Source: Coturnix japonica (taxonomy: Eukaryota; Chordata; Aves; Galliformes; Phasianidae). From it: DNA of 64,000 nucleotides. Location: contig NC_029518.1 of NCBI RefSeq assembly GCF_001577835.2, positions 33,969,462 through 34,033,461 on the forward strand, in the 5' to 3' direction. A program made the translations under genes and the position numbers. Numbering within the stretch: position 1 is the stretch's first letter; every line of letters begins with the position of its first letter. The notes under the pieces were generated by a model, which was not told the origin of the DNA, did not search any database, and was given only the letters and a program-made list of their open reading frames with translations. Below are positions 1 through 11,200 of the stretch, one piece after another.

Positions 1-1173
1 ATTAAACTAATATGCTGTGTTTAATTTTGTTTACTCAGTGGTTCTTTTGAATGAAAAGCTTTTTTTAAAAAGTGTTTAGAGCAGGCAACCTCTAGGCATA
101 AAGTCAGTACTTTGAGTATTCAGTGAACAGATGAGTCTTGTGGAGTCGGCAGTGGGAAGCCTTTCTGGGAATAGTGTGCTTTTGGTTCAGCTCCACAGAT
201 TGAAGTATAAAGGAAAAAAGTAATTCAGATTTTTCACGATTATAAAATGCTGCATGAAGTGCAGTAAAGCCAAGAGTTGAAAAGCAGTCTTGGTTTCTGA
301 AGACTTTACTGAGAGCAAGATTTTAACCCTTAATGCTAACGTTAAGTCCAGACTGACAGCAACATTAAGTTTATCAGAGTTCAAGTTTCAAATAAATTCA
401 TAGCAGCAAAGCTATAATGGTTCCTGCTGAATTTATAGAGTTCTGCCTACCCTGTACTTATTCATACTTTTGATCTGTTACCACCTTTTCTTATGCTAAA
501 TGAACTAGGGCTGGATTTCCTGACCTATCAAATTCTCTTGTATCCTGCATCGACTACTATATCAAAATCCAGTGGTTGCTTCCCCAGCTTGATTAAAACT
601 GGGAATAAGAATAGCTTTTTCTGTTCTATTTCTGTGTATAAAATAGGGGTTCAAACTGAAACTGCAGTGTCTTCCACTGGGATTGGAGATGGAGAAAGCA
701 GAAGTGTTGTGACACCTCATAATAAAAACATAGTTTGACTTGCTAGGGGGAGGAGAGAAGGAAAGCGGAGATCTGATCCACAGCTCCTAAGGCATCTGTA
801 CTGTAGCAGGGAGGGAGCTGGAAGTGTTGTAACAGTCATGTTTTCATATGCATCTGGTCTGGCTGAGAAGAAAAGAGATGGGAAAGGAAGAGATTAAAAA
901 CATGAGGGTTTAGAGTAAATGTACCTGAGGAAACATATTCTTAAGTGAATGAACTTGGAGTACAGTTGATGGCATGCGCTTGCATTATTGTCTCGGTTTG
1001 TGCGCAGTTGTTCAGGTTGAAGGAGTATTGGTTTCTAAGAATCAGTACTACAGTTTGCATGGGTTACGGTTTTTGTGTTTATTTTGCTTAAAACATTTGT
1101 TTTCTGAGGGCTTGAAGAAGTGACCTTACCAATTGACCTTATTGACATTAAAATATTGATGTTTTTCTTGTAG
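1..1173 (+). other. ERO1B: ERO1B intron (3' part)
   Basis: This AT-rich sequence ends in a pyrimidine-rich tract and TAG acceptor just before the exon at 1174. The preceding ERO1 exon, which should encode the CxxC-containing segment before TQGLG, is not visible here and must lie left of the window. No other gene or recognisable repeat was seen. Confidence 0.7.
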
Positions 1174-1307
1174 ACTCAAGGCTTAGGAACTGCTCTGAAG
1201 ATTTTATTTTCTGAGAAAGAAATACAGAACCTTCCTGAGAATAGCCCATCAAAAGGTTTTCAACTAACGCGCCAAGAAATAGTTGCTCTTGTAAATGCCT
1301 TTGGAAG
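1174..1307 (+). CDS. ERO1B: ERO1B penultimate coding exon
   Basis: The exon has 134 nt between a TAG acceptor and an AG|GTAAGA donor. It encodes 44 codons plus two bases, starting TQGLGTALK and ending in the conserved NAFG. It enters in phase 0 and leaves in phase 2, which matches the next exon. Confidence 0.93.
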
Positions 1308-2244
1308 GTAAGATCCTGTAATTTGTAAAGTGCAAAAAAAAAAAAAAATACCAAAAAAAAAAAACCCAAACCAAAAATACACACTAGCAAAACTTCAGTG
1401 TCAGCACTTCAAGGTCTGTGGAAAAGACTTGTGCATGCAACTGTGACTTTCAAAGGCTGAACAATTATTAATGATAAACTCTGTGCTATCAAGTTGAATT
1501 TGTGAGGCACTGATTATTAGCCTTGGCCATCGTGTTATATATAATTTGTCTTTATCTCAAATCTCATTCATTCCCCATAAATCTTTTAAATGATTTTAAG
1601 CATTAAATTTTGGATACGTGTCCTGCTTCTTGTACTCCAGCTACAGAAGTACATTTTGTATTTCTCTTTTAAATGCATATATGTGAGGAAGAAAAATACC
1701 TGATTTTTTATTTATTTTTTTTTTTTTTCCAATGCTATCACTTAGCTCTTAGGCTTTTGGATTGGGAGTTTTCATGTAGATGTTTGTAATAAAACTCCTG
1801 TTCTGATTAATTCATGATACAGCAAAAATGTTGTTCCTACTGGCTTTAAAAGATAGTAAAGCTTGTGTCTTTCATCTTGCTGGTGCTTCTGATCTTGAAT
1901 GTAATGATCAGTTCTTGTTTAAAATAGGATATTCATTATTACACGTGATTAGATATTTAAAATGTCTCACATGCAGACTTTAATCCCTGTAATATAAATG
2001 TGATGGAGAGCTGGGTAATAATCTTTTGTGGGAAAGTAGTAACGTAAGCATTAAACAACACAACTGTCTTCCACAGGTTGTTTTTACTAATTTAAAACAA
2101 CAAAAATAAAGTCCCCATGAAAGGGACAGAAGTTTGCACTTTCACCACTTACTTTCTAATACTTTGGGGTTTTTGTTTTGCAGGCTTTCCACAAGTATAA
2201 AAGAGCTGCAGAATTTTAAAGTTTTACTACAGCAAACAAGGTAA
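1174..2244 (+). CDS. ERO1B: ERO1B, C-terminal part (last two coding exons; gene enters from the left)
   Basis: ERO1-like protein beta is an FAD-dependent thiol oxidase of the endoplasmic reticulum. It reoxidises protein disulfide isomerase and passes electrons to oxygen; in mammals it is prominent in pancreatic secretory cells. Two exons (1174-1307 and 2184-2244) join in phase 2 and encode the last 63 residues. They begin [16 protein letters not shown], run through [15 protein letters not shown], and end [12 protein letters not shown] and a TAA stop at 2242-2244. This is the invariant C-terminal helical end of the ERO1 family. The spelling of the tail and the position beside GPR137B favour ERO1B over ERO1A. 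The FAD-binding core and active-site cysteines are in exons left of the window. The gene converges on GPR137B. Oddly, the final codons AGG TAA also read as a splice-donor-like AG|GTAATG. Confidence 0.93.
1308..2183 (+). other. ERO1B: ERO1B last intron
   Basis: The intron runs from GTAAGA to TTGCAG and is AT-rich with poly-A and poly-T runs. No additional exon or recognisable transposon was seen. Confidence 0.85.
1334..1378 (+). repeat. A-rich simple sequence
   Basis: Two runs of 12 or more A are separated by short C-containing interruptions, 26 bp after the exon donor. There is no associated retroelement body, so it is read as a simple repeat. Confidence 0.7.
2184..2244 (+). CDS. ERO1B: ERO1B terminal coding exon
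   Basis: The exon follows a T-rich tract and CAG acceptor. It completes the split arginine codon and reads [19 protein letters not shown] before TAA. The sequence continues without an obvious donor other than the GTAATG that overlaps the stop, so the 3' UTR is expected to follow directly. Confidence 0.92.
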
Positions 2245-2676
2245 TGAAGGCCTTTGCACAACCTCTTAGTGAAGACAATTTACATGACTGCGTTGAGCAG
2301 AAGGAACTGATCCTTACAGGACTCCCATGAACTGATAAAAAGTAAAATCAAATACCAACTTGAATATTTATGTTTAAACTAGGAATGGTTATCAATTAGG
2401 AAAGATATTTATGAATGAAGTATATAGTTTTTAAATGTGTAAATTATGCTGATCTGTTTTATCTTTTAAGTTCTCTGCTCACAGTTCTATTGTATTGTGA
2501 TACCATAAGTTTTCTTCATATTCTTGTCTTTCTGAGAAAGTTGTTTTATATGAAAACATATGTACCTCAGTCCTGACTTGGCTTGTCCTGCGAGAGCTGG
2601 TTCACCCCTCACCTCACCCAAGTGCTGAGAATCAGTATGTTCTGAGGACTGAGTATGCTGATTCTGGCTGTCTAGA

Positions 2677-2682
2677 AATAAA
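2677..2682 (+). promoter_or_regulatory. candidate ERO1B polyadenylation signal
   Basis: This AATAAA hexamer lies about 430 nt after the ERO1B stop. Further AATAAA copies occur downstream, so the site actually used cannot be settled from sequence alone. Confidence 0.35.
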
Positions 2683-5087
2683 CCAGAAAAGGAAATAAGG
2701 CTCTTGCTGAGTCCTTACTTCTTACTGTAATACAAAATTTAATTTTACCAAGCAGAAAACTTTACTTTGTACTTATCTTATTTACATCACGTTGCTATCA
2801 AAGTTGTTATTTTTTCCCTTACATGCTGCTTTTCAGAAGTTCTTACTTTCTTTAAAATAACTACCTTCTCTCTGACACAGTACGTTTGTGACTCTTCTGC
2901 AGCCCCTTGGCAGCCTTATTTGCTTCAGGGTTCAGGGCTAGGGAATGGGAAGAAGATGGTTAGTGGAGCATGGCTGGCTGGAAAGTTTTTCCATCAAATT
3001 TGCATCTAGTCCATTTCATTTTCTGGTTTGTAATCACAGGTTCCGTTTCCAGAAGTTGTCCTTTTAATGTCTGAGATACTGAAACAGCATATTTTGCTCT
3101 CTGAGCACTGAGAATAGGTTTGCTTGTAATGGGTTATATTTTAATGGTGTTAGAAGATCAGAAGGGAGGAACTTGTTTTTACAGCCGCTTTAAGAAAAAA
3201 AAATGCTTTTTGGAATTCATAATCACACTGACATTTAATACTGCATATTCTATCTATGCAATCCCTAACCGTACCTTCTTGAAAAGGATATTCAGCATAA
3301 TAAAACGGGTATGTGAGTAATGTATGTTTCATAAATTAAGAAACTACTTATGTATCATTGTCCACAAATGTCAATGGCAATTTATCATTATCCAAAACAG
3401 AATTCAAAACAGCACTACTGACTATTAGCAAACAAATGTGGTTTAAATTTAAAATGATTTTTTTTTTTTTTTAAACCATTGTGTTACAGAGTGAAGTTAG
3501 GAGTTATGAGTGTGGAAAGTGCTGGTACAGTGTAGATAACATCTCTTCTGTTTTTAAAAAGAAGAAACAGAAATCTTGAAACAAAGTGCTCTTAAATATT
3601 TTTTACCCTACTGGATATTTAGTGACCTGTTGATGTAACTTATTTTACTGATAGTGGCTTCTGTAACATGATTCTTTACAGAGAAAATATTCCTGAAAGC
3701 TGGAATATGCTCTGTCCTTTGTTGCCAGATTAGACTCTAACTTGTATCATCTGGAAATAAGATGCTTCTGCTGACATTCCTTGTTTCTCAGGAAACAATA
3801 CTTTCCTAACAAAACCCTCTCAAGTCAAACTGGGGTAAGCTAAGTGAAAGAATTTAAATAAATTGGTGATAGTTGCACAAACTGACAATTGCTTTCCCGT
3901 CCTTATTTCCTGTTTAAGCCAGTAAATAAATTAACGTGGTGTTAGAGAAAGCTAACGCTAACTCAGCAGCCTCTCTTCCTTGTGGGCACCTGTCTGAGCA
4001 AGTCACCATGGGCTCCCTTTCTAGTTAATGTAGAAGAGCAGCTGATGTCAAGTCGGACTCACCTGGCCTTTTCCAAGGTTGGTCTGACATACTCTAGGAT
4101 TCAGTAACTTGTGCCCCAGAGTTTACTTTCTCCATTAACTTGAAAATTTAGATGACCAGCTCAAGTGTGTTTGATCAAATAAGTTATATGCTGAGTTTTG
4201 AAGTCTTCTGGGTTATTGTGTATATTTGTTTTTTTCAGTTGGTCATTAATTCCTCCCTTTTTGGATTGACCAGTAAGGGCTAGAAACCCACAGGCTCACT
4301 CAAGTGAAAAATCTTGTATAGCTAACATTAAGCTGCTGTTTTATATTACAATGCCTAAAGCTTTAGGCAGGATTTTCTGATGGAAAAACAAATTGTAGTC
4401 TGTATTGCTCCAAAACTGCTTCTTCCTTTTTTCCCCTACTTTGCTTTTTGGAGAAACTGAATTGCTTCCAACCTTCTAGGGATTTAACTTCTTGTTTTTG
4501 TTCTTCCACCTGTGCCTGGCCAAAATCTGTGGACGCTGAAGCAGCACCATAGTCTGGTGTCATGTATTTTCTTATAGGACAGGTGAGAGATTCAGATGTA
4601 CAGATCTTGCATACCTGATCCTTAAAACCTTTGTTGGCGCAGTCCAGGCAGTGTCCTTAAGGTAAGGATATAGACATGTCTTTTTTTTTAATTTTGTATC
4701 ATGAAAATATGAGTGCAGCTAAACAAGGTGATTCTATATATAGGGAGGTTCTGTTGCATTTGAAGGTATAATGCAGTTGAAACCATTTTTGTCATCTTTT
4801 TTTTTTTTTTCCTGTATTTGATGTCGAGTCCTTGACTGTGCTGCCTATGAAGTTTTGCTCTGTGAATTGGATGACAAAGTTCTTTATACATGAACTTAAA
4901 TTTTAGAAATGTACAGATGTGTTTTTATACAAAGAAAATGGTTAGATACACTGTCCATGAGCTGTAAACTGTTTTAAATTCCAGCTCCTTATTGGAGATC
5001 AGCTTATCAATATTGTCTGCCATTCATTTCAGATTAAGATCTCATTTCCCTGTACAGATGACAGAATGATTGTACTCACATAGGTAG

Positions 5088-5200
5088 CAAGAAGACAAAG
5101 TCACGAAGACTTAAGCGAAATGTTCAAAGACTTGATGCAAGCAGCGTAGCTAAAATGTTTGTTGCTGAACAAATTTGCTCCGAAGTGCCAGAGGAAGAAG
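5088..5200 (+). other. unassigned exon-like open segment
   Basis: A 113-nt stretch is bounded by an AG (5086-5087) and a good donor (GTGAGA at 5201). It is open in one frame and encodes a basic then acidic peptide: KKTKSRRLKRNVQRLDASS, then a hydrophobic stretch, then SEVPEEEG. I do not recognise the family. If the ERO1B final exon were spliced at its stop-overlapping GTAATG (after 2240), this segment would continue in frame. No following exon was identified and the upstream pyrimidine tract is weak. It could be an alternative ERO1B tail, an exon of an unrelated transcript, or chance. Confidence 0.3.
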
Positions 5201-7389
5201 GTGAGAATACAGAGTTTAAAAAGTAACATATATGGACTTAAGCTGGGATAATGTGTGTTCTCTTACTTCAGCTGGTGATTTGTGTTATGTCATTGTATAT
5301 GCATGAAATACACTGTGCCACACTTTGAGTTGTGTTTTGATGATTGGGTCTTTATCTGACCTTGCTTTGTGCTTTTCTGGGAAATTATTATTATGTATAA
5401 TGTTGTAAATAATCTGGATGCTTATGTTTATAAACTAGTAATCAGCAACTCATCACTTTACAATCTCTTCATTTATCTAGTCTATTAAAATGTAATATTT
5501 ATTGAAATCAATGTTAAAACTGCTTACTGAGATCTGAACACTTCTGAATCTTTGCTACGTTTGAATCTATGAGATACAAATTAAAGTATTTTCTGCTATA
5601 CCCTCTTGTGAATCCATTTGGTTTATTTTCATGTAGGTTTCAACTATTCTTGAGAAATCATGCAGCTTAAGTTATTTTCATATCAGTCATTCTGTGATTT
5701 AAGCTTAAGATAACAGGCAAGATTTAATTTTCACTTTGTGTTCCAAAAATAAATGGCAGTTTTGGATTTTTCATAGACATGCTGCTGCATATCAGTTGCT
5801 ATTTCCATATACCAGCACATCCATTGGGCTGTGTGGCATAATTAAAATGTTTTTGTACTAAGACAGACAAATACAGCCACTGGCTAGGTCCCATTGTGTG
5901 AGGGGAAGAGGCAAAAAGCTTATACTGATCTGTTCTGTCCCTTTCTCAGCATACCTTATTAAAACAATTTGGGAATTATTTTTCTTCTGGTTAGTGAAAT
6001 TATTCCCTCTATGAGGCTTCCACATATTTTTTTTTTAAATTATTATTAAATTTGGCATTCCTCTTTAACATATCTCAATATATATTTGGTTACTGATGTG
6101 TATTTTTCACCCTCAGTTTACCTGCACTTGTTACAAAGATGATAACAATGTAATTTAAAGTTACTTTCTTCTAAAGAGGTCTTATAACTCTGCTGTATCC
6201 CAGAGTAATTTGTTACTGTGTCTATAGTCACTTATAATTCCACTTTCTGTGTATGTGTACATCAGTGTAAGGATTGAGCTTGTTTAAAGTGCTGAATTCT
6301 CCTAATTAAATTTTTGCTGTGCGGCTTTATCTACTGTGAAGAAAATATAAATCCTGCAGAGTTCACTAAGTTGTTTTGTTCAGGCATGGCAGAACTCCAG
6401 GGGGCTCCCTTTCCAACATGGAATAACATCGACCTTCAGGGAAATCCAGGTTTTTAATGCATCTTAAATATAACCAGGAGTGCTTCTGATTCACAGAGGA
6501 AGAGAGAACACCCTCACGCTAAATGGCAAGATGTTCTGCAGCAGGAAGCGGCACCTGCCTGTCCACCACTAAAACAATTGTCAGCTTCTCTCAGATGCCT
6601 GCCTTCTTGCTGCAGCAATAGCATCGTACCCTTAAAAGAACAGTTGTCCTTTAATATACTTTGTATTATTAGTTCATTGACAGTAGCGGTAGTTCAAAGG
6701 TGGTGGTTGTGTTACACACTTGAGACTTGACTTCTGGTGTCCACAAACACAGGGTATGGGGGCAGGTGTGGGAGAACACCCTTGCAGAAGTCTGGACTCC
6801 TTTCCCCGCACTGAATCAAGGAATCTTAATGTATCCATCCCTCTGGTCATTGACTTGCCACTTGAATTACTATTCTATAGGAAATACCTAGAAGTGCTTC
6901 ACATAGTTATCATATAACTTTATTCTTTCAAGCTTACAGGTTTTGTAGATCAAACCAGAGCAAATGACCATCTCTTCTACTTTAAGACTGTCCCTACAGC
7001 TGCTGAGAAGGTAAAGCTTTCTTATTTTTAGGGGAATGCAGCGTGTTTTGAGATGGTAACTGGTGCGTAGTAGATGTGTTGTGCTCCAAGAATGTAGCAA
7101 TAACTCGGAAAGACAATATTTAATGGTCTTGGCATTTTTTCCTTACAGGCTGCTACGTGCACTTAAGAATCTCTTACTGTCATGCGTTTGAGTAACATTG
7201 TCATGTATTTACAGTACACTCATTATAATCATATACTTCTAATACACAGTGTAAAAATAAAAATACTTAGAAAATAATTGCCATTTTACTTCACAGAATT
7301 TGCTCTTTTAAAATGAGCATAAAGTGATTAAATTATACCTTCTAAAAACACTGTTTAAAGCCAAAATGCCATGGCTTAAAACAAGGTGG

Positions 7390-7937
7390 TATGTGGGCTG
7401 CTCCAAAAGTAATGCCTCCTATTATTATCATCTTGGCCCACGAAGTCAGAGATGGATGGTGATGGTATGGCAGTAGAAGTTGAACTTTCCCAGCAATATT
7501 CTGTCACGTGTTGTTGTGGTGTGAGAAATGGCAGCAGAAGGGCAGTCTGACAAAATGGTGTCTGACTTAAAAGTGCATATGAAGCAAAGGGGTGTTAATG
7601 AATTCCTCCGTGTGGAAAAACTTGTATCCATTGACATTCACAGATGATTGCTGAATATTTCTGGAGACCAAACAGTGGGTGTGAGCACAGTGAGGTAGAG
7701 GGTGATGCATTATAGCAGAGGTGACAGCTGGTCACCTCTGCTCATGTAGATAAATGTATGGCATACAGGCTCTTGTTCATCACCAGTGAAAATGTGTAAC
7801 TAATGTTGGTGACTGTGCTGAAAAATAGTGTTTTGTAGCTGTGAATTTGCTCTGTCAAATAGTGTTGCTATGTTCTGTATAAGTTGTAGTAGTTTCCACA
7901 GAAATAAAGAGGAGGCGTTGCTTTTGGAGCAACATAT
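7390..7937 (+). mobile_element. mariner DNA transposon, internally deleted (Galluhop/Mariner1_GG type)
   Basis: Terminal inverted repeats of the avian mariner are present. The left end reads GCTGCTCCAAAAGTAATGCC, and the right end is its near-complement (GGCGTTGCTTTTGGAGCAAC), with TA at both borders. Inside, the + strand from ATG 7529 encodes the start of a mariner transposase (MAAEGQSDKMVSD, then EFLRVEKL and DIHR, then GDQTVGVSTVR) interrupted by in-frame stops, including after DIHR and after STVR. Around 7725-7735 it jumps straight to the 3' terminal region. A full element is about 1.2 kb and this one is about 0.55 kb, so most of the catalytic domain is missing. It cannot encode transposase. 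Confidence 0.88.
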
Positions 7938-8136
7938 ATAATTAGAACAGTCTTCAAAGTTTAAATCATTAGCTTATACTTAGGCTATGAAAAGCTTGTG
8001 GCAAAGACAAGTTCTTCATTTATCTGTGCATAGGAACACTTCTAAAAACCAAAAGGTGAATAAATTTGCTAAGCTTTGTTTTTCAGAACAATTGTTTTAA
8101 TATTGGAATGTCCTAGAATGCAGTAGTTGATTGAAG

Positions 8137-8248
8137 TCATATAGGACTTGGCCTGTCTGTGTCCAGTGTTGGATCTTGCTGGAGGGATCCTATGTAAGCC
8201 ATGAAGCTGTTGTTCTGATGGCCCCAGTCATAGTAATCTGGAGAGAAA
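8137..8248 (-). CDS. GPR137B: GPR137B coding exon 7 (C-terminus and stop)
   Basis: The exon follows a TTCTTCTTAAG acceptor. It completes a split serine codon, then reads [15 protein letters not shown] and ends TDRPSPI with TGA at 8139-8137. The human tail has the matching FAPDYYDWGQQTNSF, which supports this exon although it is too short to stand out as an open frame. Confidence 0.88.
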
Positions 8249-11200
8249 CTTAAGAAGAAAACAGAATTGGTGAATGGCAGGTTGGTTCTGTACGTAGCTG
8301 GTTAGTTACTGCAGGCAAAATGCAATTGCACAGTTGTGGTTCTCATACTGAGATGACTCATTACTTGTTTCCCTGTTCTTCTAGTTCACTGAAGACTTTT
8401 CCCTCTCTGCTTTGCTAATCCAGAAGGTGTTTGAACATCTGAGTGCTGGAGAGCTGGTGTTTCTAATCCATGCCTATCCTGTGACAGCAATGGACTGTCA
8501 GTGACAGACCTGAACCTTCCTGTGTCTGTATGCAAGGGACTGGATCTGGTGAACAGCTCTGGTATGCTGCCTGTACTCGTGAACAGTGGGTTTAGTTTCC
8601 CCTGGGAGCAGTGCTAATGTGGCTTGTTCCTTCACACCTTTGTAAGGCAGAGTAACTCTGGCTATAGGCTGGGTAGTGGCTGGAGTGCACCATCTGCAGC
8701 ATCTTCAATGGGATAAGTTACTAAATAGTTATCATCCTGCTCCTGCATTAGATTTCTAAGTAGTGACTTTATAACTAGAGGAACTGTCTAGAGTGACTGT
8801 CTAACTAAAGGAACTAGATCTGCACATGTTAACTGCTGTTAGTGAGTCTTCTGATAATTTAAATGACCTAAAACCAGCATGTTGTAGATTCAAGAATAGA
8901 AGATAAGTAAAACACAGCAACTTCCTCTCAGAACTGGCCTTTCCTTCACTGAGTGAGGTGCTGTTGTGCTTCCTATGAACTCCACCTTCCTGAAGGATGA
9001 ATTAATCCTTATAAACCTCATGGTTACGCAGTAGGAAATAAACACACATGCATACAAAAAGGCTTCTTATGGCAGTTTTGAGTCATGTGGCACCTCAAAG
9101 TTAATTAGAGTTGGGTCCACTTTGAGCAAACAGGAAAGCAAATAGCACTTTCACTTCAGGTGAGCCCTGGGATGTTCAACCACATTACAGGATGGGCTTG
9201 TCCCTGCCACCATGGCAAGCTGCCTGCCTGCAGTCTCAAGCTTTACCCTACTCTTCTCAAAGCTGGATGAGCAGCTACTTTTTAGGGTGCCTTGTTGACT
9301 AGTAAGTTACATGTCTTGGAAGAAGCAGAGGGTGAAAAGCAATCCAAAGATCTGACTTGACTTTTTCAAAGACAATTATTAAATGATATAACAGTTTTCA
9401 TTCTTGTGTCCTTGTAGTCTCTATGAGGCCATTCAGTGTTGCCACACCAGCTTCCTCTCCGCCCTTTATTATTTAAGCAACAGTTGAATCTAAACAATTT
9501 TCATTAGTCTTATGCAGTGTGCAGCTTCCCTCTCTTCCAGCTGTTTCTGCTATGGGAAGTAAGCTCTTGAACCTTACCTGCCCTGTGTTCCTTGGGGTGC
9601 GATATTCCATGCCAGATCATCATCACTGTCATATCTGCGAGGGTTGTCAAAGAAATAAGATCTAGGATTGAAGCCATGGCTCGGGACCATTCCTGCATTG
9701 GCCTGAGGGAAGGTTAAACTTGAGTTAGTACTTGCAGCAGATAAATTGCTTAGTGCCTGACTTCCAAAAGAAGTCACTGCATACTTAGCTCCTGGCTTCC
9801 AAAACAAAATAGGCTATGTTACATATGCTGGCATAGAGGTGGTCTGTGTAGGTAACACCTTCATTTATGCAAAGCATTTTGCTTTCTTAGGAATGAAAAT
9901 GAGAGTAGAAAAGATTCAGAATACCCATTTGAGTCTGGACACAGTGCTCAGAGACATCTGGGAACCAGCTGAGCTTCTTTGACTCATTCAGTACTTATGT
10001 CTAGGGAATGTGTTTCCCAGTACACATGGATAAGGCAGGATGACGTCTTCTCCTTGGCCTTAGGTAAAAGAGCACTTTAACCTCACGTTAACTTTTCAGA
10101 TGTTAAATAATTTTAACTAAGATGAACTACAAATAGGCCCTTTTCTGTCCCCATTTCTAACATTTGTCTTGATGAAGCTATGACAAAGCAAAGGCCCAAG
10201 TGCTGCAGTTAAGATTTTATTTATTTAGTTACTTAGTTTTTAACTAAAGAAGGATTTGTTTTAATTCCAATCCCATGCTTTCTGGGTATTTTCTATGGGT
10301 AGACAATTTTCTACTCCTCAACTGTTTTAAGTCTAATGAATGTACTGTGTTCCTTAGTCTCCCTCTTGTGGCATATTTGCATAGAAGTTCAGTTTTGCCC
10401 TGCTACAGTTGTGTTTCTAACATTCTTGTTTCCAGTTTTTCCTATTACAGTGAGTGTTTGGTGTAAACATTTATTTAGTGTAGAAAAAATCATGTCTGAT
10501 TGACAGATAATGTCTACCCTGAGAAAGTCCCACACAAGAGTACTGATAATGCTGATTGACTCCTAAACTGTTATCTTTCAGTTTGAGATTATAGGCTTTC
10601 TAAAAGCTTCAGTGCAAGACCATAATTTTGCATGTGTTAACATAGTGCTTTTTGACGTGCAAGAGAATGCTGCCCACCTGACCCTCATCCAAGTAAGACT
10701 CTAGGTCTTTATGTGCAGTTTTGTAAAGCAGAGGTTAGGTCACAACTCTTAATTCCATTTTCTGTGAATCTCTCTAACACCCCAAATTTAAGGCCATGTC
10801 TATCAGTACAAAAATCACCTCAAATAAAATGAGATCTTTCTGTAGCCACTTCTTTCTTAGAAAAGCAGCATCTCCAGACTGTGTTGTTTTTCTCCTCTTT
10901 ACAGTTATCCTGGCTAACTTCTAAGCAGGAGTAGGGCTGAGATCTTGTTTTAATGTATTCATTATGGTGGTAGGTTTCCTAGTGTGATATCAGGAATCAC
11001 AGGTGAACTGTAAGACAGACTTCATATTAATGGTGATTGTTACTTCCTTCCCAAGTTTGGCTTTCTCATTGCCTTTGGAAATGTGTGTATGAGAACAAAA
11101 ATCACGGTCTTCTTTAGAAATGTATTCTATGAATTGCTTCTCTTGTGAATTTACCATTGGGGGAATATTAGCTTTGATTGGGTTTGACCCGCAGATTACC

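Larger units (their letters stand above)
2245..8136. other. convergent 3' flanks of ERO1B and GPR137B
   Basis: This roughly 5.9-kb AT-rich interval presumably contains the 3' UTRs of both genes. A minus-strand AATAAA at 6919-6924 is one possible GPR137B poly(A) signal. The only structured items I can support are the exon-like stretch at 5088-5200 and the mariner at 7390-7937. Short open frames elsewhere show no family signature. Confidence 0.6.

Noticed and set aside
8097-8102. ATTAAA (minus strand) about 35 nt after the GPR137B stop as its poly(A) signal
   Set aside because: It would give an unusually short 3' UTR, and the AT-rich flank offers many such hexamers.
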